Below are positions 16,373-23,095 of a stretch of DNA of 23,095 nucleotides, in pieces. How positions within the stretch are numbered: position 1 is the first letter of the stretch; each line of letters begins with the position of its first letter. The position numbers and the translations under genes were made by a program. Origin of the DNA: an uncultured Lachnospiraceae bacterium (GTDB lineage: Bacteria > Bacillota > Clostridia > Lachnospirales > Lachnospiraceae); NCBI GenBank assembly GCA_910588825.1, contig CAJURF010000059.1:1-23095 (forward strand), given 5' to 3'. A model generated the notes under the pieces. It was given only the letters and a program-made list of their open reading frames with translations, ran no database searches and was not told the DNA's origin.

Positions 16373-17359
16373 TTGAAAATTGTGGACATGCACTGTGATA
16401 CGGTCAGTGCGTTATACCGGATGAAAAAGGAAGGGCAGGGAGAGCATCTGTCCTCCAACAGTCTTTCCATAGATTTGGAAAAACTGCAGGCAGGGCATTA
16501 CTGTCTGCAGAACTTTGCAGTATTTGTAAATATGGAGCAGACAGCAGACCCGTTAAAGACAGCCCTGGATATGATTGAACTGTATGAACAGGAAATCCAG
16601 CTGTGCGGCGGGGCTGTAACCCCAGTATACCGGTGGGAAGATATTTCAAGAAACCAGCAGGCGGGAAAAATCAGCTCCCTGCTCACCATAGAGGAAGGGG
16701 GAATCCTGAAAGGGGACATGGCCAATCTCCAGATGCTGTATGACAGGGGCGTGCGTATGATCGGCCTGTCCTGGAATTATCCCAATGAGATCGGTATGCC
16801 CAATCTGCAAAGAGACAGCCAGGGAAACCCTCTGCTCACTCTGAGAAGCGATGAGGGGCTGACAGAATTTGGGATAGAGGTGGTCCTGGAGGCCCAGCGG
16901 CTGGGAATGCTGGTAGACGTATCCCATCTGTCAGACGGCGGGTTCTGGGATGTGGTGCAGCACTGTCAGGTTCCCTTTGTGGCCAGCCACTCCAATGCTT
17001 CAGCAGTCTGTGGGGTGAGCAGGAACCTGACTGATAATATGATACGGGCCCTGGCGGAAAAGGGCGGCGTGATGGGTATCAACTTCTGCGAGGACTTTCT
17101 CTGCACAGAAGACAAGCACCAGGAGGGAATGCTGCTGGATGCAGTCATCCGCCATATCCGCCACATTATAAACACGGGCGGGGAGGACTGCGTGGGAATG
17201 GGCAGTGATTTTGACGGTATCCCCGGAAACCGTGACCTGAAAACAGCGGCTGATATGGGAGGACTGGCCTCCCGGCTGGAACAGGAGAGGTTTCCGGCAC
17301 GGCAGATTGAGAAAATCTGCGGGGAGAATGTGCTGAGGGTTTATAGGGAGGTTTTGTAG
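16373..17359 (+). CDS. Membrane dipeptidase (family M19, renal dipeptidase-like)
   Basis: A 328-residue amidohydrolase-fold dipeptidase. The metal motif HxD is at residues 7-9 (VDMHCDTVSAL), a glutamate ligand lies in LTIEEGG, histidines in VDVSHLSDGGFWDV and VASHSNASAV, and the aspartate in VGMGSDFDGIPG. The start is TTG 16373 behind AGGTGGAG, 13 bp after recO; no ATG gives the complete metal motif. There is no signal peptide, so it is probably cytosolic despite the family name. Its TAG stop is part of the ribosome binding site (TAGGAG) of the next gene. Confidence 0.92.
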   Translation: MKIVDMHCDTVSALYRMKKEGQGEHLSSNSLSIDLEKLQAGHYCLQNFAVFVNMEQTADPLKTALDMIELYEQEIQLCGGAVTPVYRWEDISRNQQAGKISSLLTIEEGGILKGDMANLQMLYDRGVRMIGLSWNYPNEIGMPNLQRDSQGNPLLTLRSDEGLTEFGIEVVLEAQRLGMLVDVSHLSDGGFWDVVQHCQVPFVASHSNASAVCGVSRNLTDNMIRALAEKGGVMGINFCEDFLCTEDKHQEGMLLDAVIRHIRHIINTGGEDCVGMGSDFDGIPGNRDLKTAADMGGLASRLEQERFPARQIEKICGENVLRVYREVL

Positions 17360-17369
17360 GAGTTTTTAT

Positions 17370-17927
17370 ATGTTTAATGGTGATTATGAGCGTGTTAAAA
17401 AGATTCTCAATACATATTACCAATCATTTATGAAGAAAACATATCGTGAAGAAAACGAAGAATCTGATTTTTTGATGAATGTATATGGGATCACTCCGGA
17501 ACTCAAACGGGAAAATCGACAATATTGGGGTCGGGAGCTGGGAATGCTTTGGCAGCGGATTGTTGTTGATTTAGCTGAGCATCATTGTGATGATTTTCAG
17601 CCTGCTGTCAAATGTGGGGAGGATGAGCCATGTGATCTGGTGATAGGGCAGGATGCCATAGATACAAAATATCGTGTTGGTTCGGGTGATTCGGGTACTT
17701 TAAAGAAGTTTAAGCAGTATGGAAGATATCTGATTGAAAACAAGTATAGACCTGTATTTCTGATAGTGCGTCAAGATAATCTGCCTGCTGCTATAACGGC
17801 AGCCGAAAAAGGCGGGTGGACTGTATATACTGGCAAAGACACGATAGATTACATTAGAAGAAAAATTGGTGTCAATATAGTTGAATTTTTATCTCAATAC
17901 GGTGACGAATTTTTAATTGATAAATAG
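17370..17927 (+). CDS. Type II restriction endonuclease, PD-(D/E)xK fold, possibly ApaLI-like
   Basis: A 185-residue protein carrying a PD-(D/E)xK nuclease core: D89 in EPCDLVIG, then D98 and K100 in AIDTKYR, with E56 as a possible fourth residue. The segment from VKCGEDEPCDLV through GGWTVYTG reminds me of the ApaLI-like endonuclease family (site GTGCAC for ApaLI); this is recalled, not checked. A DNA methyltransferase gene lies convergent across a 45-bp gap, giving a type II R-M pair. The ATG follows TAGGAG, which overlaps the stop codon of the dipeptidase gene 10 bp upstream, and no separate promoter is visible. Read-through from the housekeeping operon is therefore likely. AT-rich composition suggests transfer. 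Confidence 0.75.
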   Translation: MFNGDYERVKKILNTYYQSFMKKTYREENEESDFLMNVYGITPELKRENRQYWGRELGMLWQRIVVDLAEHHCDDFQPAVKCGEDEPCDLVIGQDAIDTKYRVGSGDSGTLKKFKQYGRYLIENKYRPVFLIVRQDNLPAAITAAEKGGWTVYTGKDTIDYIRRKIGVNIVEFLSQYGDEFLIDK

Positions 17928-17932
17928 TTAGT

Positions 17933-17973
17933 AAAAAATCTGCCCCTTAATCCAATCAAGGGCCAGATTTTTT
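17933..17973. terminator. Bidirectional terminator between the restriction and methylase genes
   Basis: Arms 17933-17948 and 17958-17973 are 16-bp inverted repeats with one mismatch and a 9-base loop. Runs of A on the left and T on the right give a U-tract in either direction. It serves the convergent genes on both sides. Confidence 0.85.
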
Positions 17974-18871
17974 ATTGCATATCTTCAAGTCTTCTGTTTG
18001 CGATGTTGATATATTCTTGATTGACTTCTATTCCACAGTAACTAACTCCTAATTTTTTGCAGGCAACAGCGGTTGTACCACTTCCCAGAAAAGGGTCTAT
18101 TAATATATTATCTTCTGATATTGGAATAATTAATTCCACAAGTCTTTCAATTAAATCAAGAGGCTTCACAGTGCAATGTATGTTATATTTATCAAGATTA
18201 TCCCGCTTTACACCTTCAATGATATTTGATAAAAACCCGTGTTCTGTTTTTACTTTTAAAAGTCCAACACCATATTCATGCATGGTTTGAAAATAATTAT
18301 TAATCAAAGGTTTCTGAACAACGCTTATTGCTTCCCATTCGTTACGCAGACAGCTATGCCATTCCTTCCATTTTGGTGCAGTCGGATCACCCAGTTTTTC
18401 AAGTTTTTTTGAATAATTTAATCCTTTCGGTATCCCGCTTTGACGTTTCCATACAAGCATATCTCTTGCATAAAAACCGACATTTTCCATGGCAACTTGT
18501 ACTTGGGCAATTGTCCGCGTACTGTTAAAAATCAGAGCATATGCACCAGGTTTTAGAATACGGAACAATTCATTTCCCCATGACTCACACCATTGCTGAT
18601 ATTCAAGGATATTTTGTCGATTTCTTTGATACCATCTTTTATTTCTGACTCCTCCGGCAAGACCGCTGCCATAAGGTATATTTTTTACTAATGTGGAGCT
18701 GTTTCCTTTTATGCGGCTGGTCCTTCTTTTTATCTCTTCGGAATTCCAGTCTTTTCCAATAAACTCATAGTTATAGGGAGGATCCGTAACACATCCAGAA
18801 ATACTACATTCAGGAATGTTTTTCATTTCTTTAATACAATCACCGGATAAAATAACATTTTTTATTTTCAA
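17972..18871 (-). CDS. DNA (adenine-N6) methyltransferase of the type II R-M pair, beta class
   Basis: The 299-residue AdoMet-dependent methylase has motif IV as DPPY (residues 30-33, in CVTDPPYNYEF) near the N-terminus and motif I as DPFLGSGTTA near residues 259-268, the order IV to I of the beta class. DPPY suggests adenine-N6 methylation, though cytosine-N4 enzymes can be close. The start is TTG 18871 with GAGGT 8 bp upstream. It should protect the site cut by the neighbouring nuclease. Upstream lie a very AT-rich stretch and a block of palindromic repeats; no C-protein gene is seen. Confidence 0.85.
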   Translation of the reverse strand: MKIKNVILSGDCIKEMKNIPECSISGCVTDPPYNYEFIGKDWNSEEIKRRTSRIKGNSSTLVKNIPYGSGLAGGVRNKRWYQRNRQNILEYQQWCESWGNELFRILKPGAYALIFNSTRTIAQVQVAMENVGFYARDMLVWKRQSGIPKGLNYSKKLEKLGDPTAPKWKEWHSCLRNEWEAISVVQKPLINNYFQTMHEYGVGLLKVKTEHGFLSNIIEGVKRDNLDKYNIHCTVKPLDLIERLVELIIPISEDNILIDPFLGSGTTAVACKKLGVSYCGIEVNQEYINIANRRLEDMQ

Positions 18872-18955
18872 AACCAGTTACCTCGCACTATTTTATAGAA
18901 ATATATCATCTTTATATACACTAACCAGAATGTTATTGCTATAATACGAAAGTAA

Positions 18956-19104
18956 CTAGCACTACAGCGAACGATTCAAATTTTACAATCTGTAATGAGC
19001 AATATCCGCTTTTTTTATAAGAAAAATCCGATTATTTTCTATTGAAAATCGATGCTAAAGCGGCTTATTCAAAGTACAATGTAATATGCTCGCTGTAGTA
19101 CTAG
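18956..19104. repeat. Palindromic element with CTAG ends (149 bp)
   Basis: CTAGCACTACAGCGA (18956-18970) is an inverted copy, with one mismatch, of TCGCTGTAGTACTAG (19090-19104). Inside, CCGCTTT and AAAGCGG make a further hairpin. There is no coding sequence. It abuts the next palindrome at a shared CTAG, and may be part of an older element ending at 19335. Confidence 0.6.
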
Positions 19105-19282
19105 AGCGTGTTTGAAAATTCATTCACGCCACCCATACGCCCCACTTTGTGGCAGATTTTCCCCTTGTTCGGTTGCTGTAGCCCGCTAAGCGCCCTCATG
19201 CGGAACAAATCTCCCATATCATACCCTTGGGAACAAAGTGTGACGCACGGTTGACATAAAGCAATTTTCAAACACGCTCTAG
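19101..19282. mobile_element. MITE with 16-bp perfect inverted repeats and CTAG duplication
   Basis: AGCGTGTTTGAAAATT (19105-19120) and AATTTTCAAACACGCT (19263-19278) are perfect inverted repeats, flanked on each side by CTAG (19101-19104 and 19279-19282). The 174-bp interior has further inverted repeats (CACTTTGT at 19143-19150 with ACAAAGTG at 19233-19240) and no gene. CTAG fits the YTAR target used by the IS5 group; a TA duplication would also fit, so the parent family is uncertain. Confidence 0.75.
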
Positions 19283-19335
19283 TACACCCTTTCATAAATA
19301 CTCAAACACTTAGCATTTATGAATCGTTGTACTAG
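19279..19335. repeat. Imperfect hairpin with CTAG ends
   Basis: CTAGTACA at the left and TGTACTAG at the right bound 24-bp arms (19279-19302 and 19312-19335), with only about four mismatches and a 9-base loop. The inner TTCATAAAT pairs perfectly with ATTTATGAA. TGAATCGTT at 19320-19328 also complements AACGATTCA at 18970-18978, tying this hairpin to the far side of the block. Confidence 0.6.
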
Positions 19336-19397
19336 CTGTTTCTGTGCATTACATTATATCGACTGCGATCAAAAAAATCAAGAGCGGATTTGGGATG

Positions 19398-20534
19398 TTA
19401 CTTTCTTCCATACATCCCCGCCACAGGAAGAATACATGCCATAATCACAAATCCTGTCAGGGAAGCCGTCAAAAACAGCCTTTCTGCCGAGATCACAGAA
19501 ATTAATAATGCTGAGAAAAACTGCCCCGCAAACATGGCCATTGTGCAGAAACTGATATTCAGCCCTCTGTTTGAGGGCGTGCTTTTATTTACAATCAGGT
19601 TGTTATACAAAGGCGTGGAAAAACCAAAACCGATTCCTGTAAATACAGCCGCTGTCCATAAGAGAAAAGACTTTCCGGAGAAAAAGTACTGAAGGAAAGC
19701 CAGTCCATAGGCGCAGAAGGCAATGGCCAGACACCCTTTTTCTTTGGCATATTTCACAATCTGCGGCGAGAACCCGGCGGCTATGACAGATACCACATCA
19801 ATGGATGCCAGATAGTACCCCGTAAAAGCGGGGGAATACCCCAGCTGGTTCTGCAGGTAAAGGGGCAGCACCACCATAACGGTGAAAAACATCAGCATGC
19901 CCAGAAAAGCGATGAGGAGTACAAATGGGATGGGCACTCCCTTTTGGATTTCGGAAGGACTTTCCTGTTCTCTATCCGTATGTACAGGGGCAGCCTGTGT
20001 TCTGGGGATGAAGAAAACCAATCCCAGAAATGCCAGAAATCCCAGCCCGTAAATAAAAAACGGACTGCGCCAGGACATGTCAGCCAGCATTCCGCTGACG
20101 CTTAAATATACCACGCCCCCCAGTTCCATGGCCATACTCTGCATGGCAAGAATCTTCAGCTGTCTTTCTCCGTGAAAATAAGTGGAGATAAAGGAAACAC
20201 TTGCATTCATAATTGCAGCGGTGGCGGCCCCCAGCAGGAACCGGTCAGCTAAAAGTGTGACCACATTGGGCATGAATGCGCCGGCAATTCCGAATAGTCC
20301 ATAACAGAAGAGCCCGGCAAAAGCCAGCCAGTAAGGACCTTTCTTGTCAATCAGCCGGCCGAATAAGACGGTAGATACCACCACACCCAGGGCTGGGGTG
20401 GTAATCAGCCAGGAAGCATAATTGCCCAGATTATAAACCCTGCCCAGCTCAGCGGCGGCCGGAGTAATAGCCGTCCCCACCATGACAGTTAAACTGCTCA
20501 TTAACATGAGTATCCCAATGCCTTTTTTATTCAT
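19398..20534 (-). CDS. Major facilitator superfamily transporter (probable drug efflux)
   Basis: The 378-residue protein has about twelve hydrophobic segments. Between membrane segments 2 and 3 lies the MFS motif-A-like loop GRLIDKKGPYW, and a hydrophilic loop near the middle (TDREQESPSEIQKG) splits the two halves. This pattern suits proton-coupled efflux permeases; the substrate is unknown. I chose ATG 20534 behind GGGGGGAAG rather than the in-frame ATG at 20612, because it gives the MNKKGIGILML start with a well-spaced site. It is transcribed alone from 20650-20678 with a leader of about 110 bases. The leader holds an inverted repeat (TTATCTAAACGGATAA, about 20627-20642) that could be an operator; no regulator gene adjoins it. 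Confidence 0.85.
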   Translation of the reverse strand: MNKKGIGILMLMSSLTVMVGTAITPAAAELGRVYNLGNYASWLITTPALGVVVSTVLFGRLIDKKGPYWLAFAGLFCYGLFGIAGAFMPNVVTLLADRFLLGAATAAIMNASVSFISTYFHGERQLKILAMQSMAMELGGVVYLSVSGMLADMSWRSPFFIYGLGFLAFLGLVFFIPRTQAAPVHTDREQESPSEIQKGVPIPFVLLIAFLGMLMFFTVMVVLPLYLQNQLGYSPAFTGYYLASIDVVSVIAAGFSPQIVKYAKEKGCLAIAFCAYGLAFLQYFFSGKSFLLWTAAVFTGIGFGFSTPLYNNLIVNKSTPSNRGLNISFCTMAMFAGQFFSALLISVISAERLFLTASLTGFVIMACILPVAGMYGRK

Positions 20535-20649
20535 CTGATTTTCTTCCCCCCTCATTATTATTAGAGTGTGTCTTAAAAATGCTTTGTATGATATGGTAGA
20601 TTTTTCTCTCAAAATCTCTTGTATTTATCCGTTTAGATAATTTTCGAAT

Positions 20650-20678
20650 ATTTTAACATAAATACCTTATATTGTCAA
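20650..20678 (-). promoter_or_regulatory. Promoter of the MFS transporter gene
   Basis: Minus-strand TTGACA (20678-20673), 17-bp spacer, TAAAAT (20655-20650). It lies about 115 bp upstream of the chosen start. Confidence 0.7.
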
Positions 20679-20703
20679 TGAATTTGGCGCTGAGCGGGTG
20701 GGA

Positions 20704-20853
20704 ATGGAATTTGATATTGAGAAAGAAACGGCGTATAATGAATTTAATACAAGTATTCGTAGGCATTCAAAAGATAAAGGAAGGGTTTGCGTGCGTGAGA
20801 TTAATTTGTATAATTTTCAATTAGCGGATTTGGAATTGTTTCTTGCTTTATAG
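20704..20853 (+). CDS. Small ORF, unrecognised, probably a gene remnant
   Basis: From ATG 20704 it encodes 49 residues (MEFDIEKETAYNEF near the start, QLADLELFLAL at the end). The frame is open back to 20662. No Shine-Dalgarno precedes the ATG, and the upstream end overlaps the promoter of the divergent MFS gene, so it looks like the 3' tail of a gene whose front has been lost. I do not recognise the family. Confidence 0.3.
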   Translation: MEFDIEKETAYNEFNTSIRRHSKDKGRVCVREINLYNFQLADLELFLAL

Positions 20854-20883
20854 GAAATTCCGACCTTTTGAGACATAAAGAAA

Positions 20884-20908
20884 AACATACGTTCCCCGAA
20901 CATATGTT
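20884..20908. other. Hairpin, possibly an end of the IS91-family fragment
   Basis: AACATACGTTC and GAACATATGTT are inverted repeats (10 of 11 paired) around a CCC loop, downstream of the transposase fragment and its 58-aa companion. IS91-family ends carry such palindromes next to GTTC/GAAC tetranucleotides, but assignment as oriIS is an inference. Confidence 0.35.
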
Positions 20909-20952
20909 AGATCGATATGTATTTAAGGTACACAAAACAGACGGTCGAAGAT

Positions 20953-21129
20953 TTAGAAGATATAAAAACCTTCTTCTCCAAAATCGTCTTCAAATGGGTC
21001 ATCTTCATTTAAGAAATAATCCATATCGAGAAGATCATCCCCGCACATATGGCGAGTGTCCTCGGATGTCATGCCCTCTGGCGGATTATCCATATATTTT
21101 TTGCGTAGTTTCTCTGTGTTTGGATTCAT
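20953..21129 (-). CDS. Small acidic protein accompanying the IS91-type transposase
   Basis: It encodes 58 residues, strongly acidic in the second half (DDLLDMDYFLNEDDPFEDDF). ATG 21129 has an excellent AAAGGAGG 8 bp upstream, which supports this start over the longer open frame. It lies 52 bp after the transposase fragment on the same strand. I believe similar small proteins follow IS91-type transposases in Lachnospiraceae, but this is memory, not a search. The function is unknown; it has no membrane segment or recognised motif. Confidence 0.6.
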   Translation of the reverse strand: MNPNTEKLRKKYMDNPPEGMTSEDTRHMCGDDLLDMDYFLNEDDPFEDDFGEEGFYIF

Positions 21130-21181
21130 ATGTACTGCCTCCTTTGAAAGGAGTATACCATAAGAACGGGATTTGGGGAAG

Positions 21182-21609
21182 TCAGGCGGATGACCTCCTT
21201 CCACGAGAACGAGACATGGCTTTCTCGTACATTTCTTCCAGAGAAACACGTTTATGGTTAAAGTAAAGTTCTAAAAACAGCATGGCCGTACCACATTCAC
21301 ACTTTAAGGGGTCGTAACCAAAAGAAGAAAGGATGGCGGTACGCCATTGGTTAAAGCTTCTGTAAAAGGAATGTTTTTCACGGGAGATGGCTCTGTGGAG
21401 TTTTTTGTCAATCTCCCGGTGTCTTGCATAAATGCCGCCATAACGGATCATTTTGTAATGCTTTTCAGGAATATGGCGGATGAGGCGTTCAATGAATTCC
21501 ATAACAGGAAGTGTTTCTTCCACATAGTCATTATCTTCGTGCCGGTTATAATGGAACGTGACAAAGTCACCATGTACTGGTCAATCCGGGAAGTGGCGGT
21601 CGCGGGCCG
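21182..21609 (-). pseudogene. IS91-family transposase, C-terminal fragment
   Basis: The minus-strand reading gives the distal third of an IS91-type (Y2/HUH) transposase: RPATATSRIDQY, a one-base frameshift near 21568-21572, then FVTFHYNRHEDNDYVEETLP, MEFIERLIRHIPEKHYKMIR, YGGIYARHREIDKK and SFGYDPLKCECG, ending at 21182. The catalytic HUH and Tyr motifs lie further upstream in such proteins and are absent, so it is inactive. Its broken front end is joined directly to the body of an XRE regulator gene. Confidence 0.8.
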
Positions 21610-22103
21610 CCGTTCCAGACAGATTTCCTTTCGCCTGTTAACCTCAGACCGGGACAGGGGCTGCCCGTTCGGCGGTTCTGCTTCAGAAAAGGGAGGGGCA
21701 GAGATAAATAATTCACCGGCTATGTCCACAAAAGGCAGGGTATGGCCGTCAGGAAAGGTCAGAAGCCTGTCTGCAGCATTCACCAACAGCCATCATATGT
21801 GGCAGACCATACCGGACTGCCACATATGATGGCAATGACTGCAGGGAAATGGGGCTGACTGGAATCTGGCATCTGGGATTCACAGCGGCCAAGCAGGAAA
21901 TCGGCGCTGACTCCGTAAAGGTCGGCCATATTTTCAAGGCTGTCTATGGATGGGGATTTCCTCTCCCCCTCCCAGGCGCTGAGCGTTGGCTGGGAAACGC
22001 CGAGTCTTTCGGCACCCTCGATAACTTTTAGCTTGTTGATTTGTCTTGCTGTTTTGAATTGTCTTGGCACTTTATCACTGTCCTTTACTTTAATAAAATC
22101 CAT
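21610..22103 (-). pseudogene. XRE-family transcriptional regulator, frameshifted and 3'-truncated
   Basis: The start at ATG 22103 is behind AAAGG and overlaps the 3' end of the upstream ATP-binding gene by 19 bp. Residues about 16-70 form a Cro/CI-type helix-turn-helix (ERLGVSQPTLSAWEGERKSP, then LYGVSADFLLGR). The frame stops at 21780 after SATYDGCW, but the neighbouring frame continues without a gap as LLVNAADRLLTFPDGHTLPF and VDIAGELF, the C-terminal half known from such regulators in Lachnospiraceae. A one- or two-base indel near 21790 therefore split the gene. After RKEICLE (about 21610) the sequence becomes IS91 transposase, so the normal C-terminus is lost. Confidence 0.7.
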
Positions 22104-23032
22104 TTGCCTTTTCTGTCAGAACCTTCTCTCCGTAACAATCCTTTTTCTTTTAATGCAGTCATATTACGTTGGATTGTTCTGGGGGTTTTGTGGAGTAGAG
22201 CGGCAAGCTCTTTCGCAGAAAGTGTCGGTGAATTCTGCAAATGCTCAAGAATCTCCTGTTCAGTAGCGGAAAGCTTTATTACGGCTGCATGGTTGTCTGC
22301 GACATTATCTACGACACTATCTGCGACATTATCTACGACATTGATGCCGTTCCGGATTGTCGCATGCAGCATAAAAGCGACATCCTTATATTCAGGCGCC
22401 GGCAGCCCTGCTTTCTCCATCTCCTTATACATCCGGTCAACGCCTTCTCCGAATTCCTGTACATAATCATACTCATGCAGAAATGCAGCAATTTTCGGGT
22501 TGCGGGAAAAGTGAACCTGGCGCATGTTGTTCAAACGAACAATGCCGGGCAGGTTTCCGGGGCTTTCGACAACAATCCGGTCGTCAAACATTTTGACCTG
22601 GATATCAGTGCCTTTGATGCTGTAGTCGCGATGCGTGGCGGCATTTATGATAATTTCCTTCCAGACGAATTCCGGGAATTCGGGCGTTGTCACAAATTTC
22701 CCTTCTTTTCCGAGGTAAGTATGCTCCTTGATCTGGTCCCGGACAAATGCCAGTGTTTTTTCAACCATGTCGAGAATGCGCCCGGTAAACACTTTATCCT
22801 TTACCACATTCATTTCCGCTCCGACCTTTGCCTCCGTGCCGTCATAACGGATGAAACGGATCCTGGCCCGCTGGAAGTATTGCTGTGGGTCTTTCCCGAA
22901 CAGGAGGATGGCGGCGCCGCTCATTTCTTCGCGCCCGCTTTTCGTGACAATATAGGATTTGTTCTGCCGGATATATTTTTCTGGTGATTTGGCATACCCG
23001 ATATTCCGGCAGTAAGATGCCACGAAGTCCAT
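22085..23032 (-). CDS. ATP-binding (AlbA/RecG-like, HATPase_c_4) regulator, N-terminally truncated
   Basis: 315 residues are readable from ATG 23032. Residues about 120-165 hold a GHKL-like ATP-binding segment (KEIIINAATHRDYS, then MFDDRIVVESPGNLPG), followed by FSRNPKIAAFLHEYDYVQEF and GEGVDR. A short tandem repeat follows (NVVDNVADSVVDNVADN, residues 231-247). A C-terminal winged helix ends the protein (about 255-312). The N-terminal AlbA_2 domain usual in this family is missing: in frame, a TAA lies three codons before the ATG, where relatives as I recall them continue with an acidic residue before DIDMDFV. It is probably a pseudogene or a shortened relic. It overlaps the XRE gene, so they likely formed one operon. 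Confidence 0.65.
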   Translation of the reverse strand: MDFVASYCRNIGYAKSPEKYIRQNKSYIVTKSGREEMSGAAILLFGKDPQQYFQRARIRFIRYDGTEAKVGAEMNVVKDKVFTGRILDMVEKTLAFVRDQIKEHTYLGKEGKFVTTPEFPEFVWKEIIINAATHRDYSIKGTDIQVKMFDDRIVVESPGNLPGIVRLNNMRQVHFSRNPKIAAFLHEYDYVQEFGEGVDRMYKEMEKAGLPAPEYKDVAFMLHATIRNGINVVDNVADSVVDNVADNHAAVIKLSATEQEILEHLQNSPTLSAKELAALLHKTPRTIQRNMTALKEKGLLRREGSDRKGKWILLK

Positions 23033-23095
23033 ATCAATATCTTAGGTAATTGCGAAACAGGTCAATGATTCGTCTCAAAGAGGAGGCATAACAGA

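Noticed and set aside
18872..18955. A specific promoter for the methylase gene
   Set aside because: The stretch is so AT-rich that several -10-like hexamers occur, and none has a good -35 at the right distance.
22298..22342. CRISPR-like short repeats
   Set aside because: The repeats are contiguous, without spacers, and lie in frame inside a protein gene.

Overview
The window looks like a chromosomal segment from a Gram-positive gut anaerobe of the Clostridia, most likely Lachnospiraceae (Blautia or Ruminococcus-like). The reasons are strong AGGAGG-type ribosome binding sites, frequent TTG/GTG starts, the era-recO pair next to an M16C peptidase, a TrpB2-type orphan tryptophan synthase, and IS66 and IS91 relatives of the kind seen in that family. 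All family names come from reading the translated sequence; no database was searched.

Layout. 1-3057: end of an efflux adaptor gene (HlyD/MacA type, with a long Gln/Ser/Glu-rich insert) followed by its MacB/FtsX-type permease. 3105-4516: a dead IS66-family element with intact inverted repeats and a perfect 8-bp target duplication, sitting inside the 3' end of a small, already frameshifted DUF1902 gene (4539-4667 plus a remnant at 3077-3112). 4708-9030: an AT-rich three-gene cassette on the minus strand (dGTPase-like HD protein, nucleotidyltransferase, secreted Ig-like protein). It is flanked by two direct copies of the 3' end and terminator of trpB. 9022-10398: trpB2, divergent from glf (10608-11723) through back-to-back promoters whose -35 boxes overlap. 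11762-17359: a tightly packed housekeeping run on the plus strand (M16C peptidase, era, recO, M19 dipeptidase).

17370-18871: a type II restriction-modification pair in convergent orientation with a shared bidirectional terminator. The nuclease gene sits only 10 bp behind the dipeptidase gene. 18956-19335: a non-coding block of nested palindromes punctuated by CTAG, best read as a MITE inserted into an older palindromic element. 19398-20534: an MFS transporter with a clear promoter. 20662-23095: a graveyard of fragments: a small unrecognised ORF, a hairpin, a 58-aa acidic protein, the C-terminal third of an IS91-family transposase, an XRE regulator that is frameshifted and fused to that transposase fragment, and an N-terminally truncated ATP-binding (AlbA/RecG-like) regulator.

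The most unusual structure is the cassette at 4.8-8.95 kb. A putative dNTP-hydrolysing HD enzyme and a nucleotidyltransferase with a complete active-site signature are cotranscribed, with no integrase, between duplicated trpB ends. A defence role is an inference only. No tRNA, rRNA or CRISPR array was seen.
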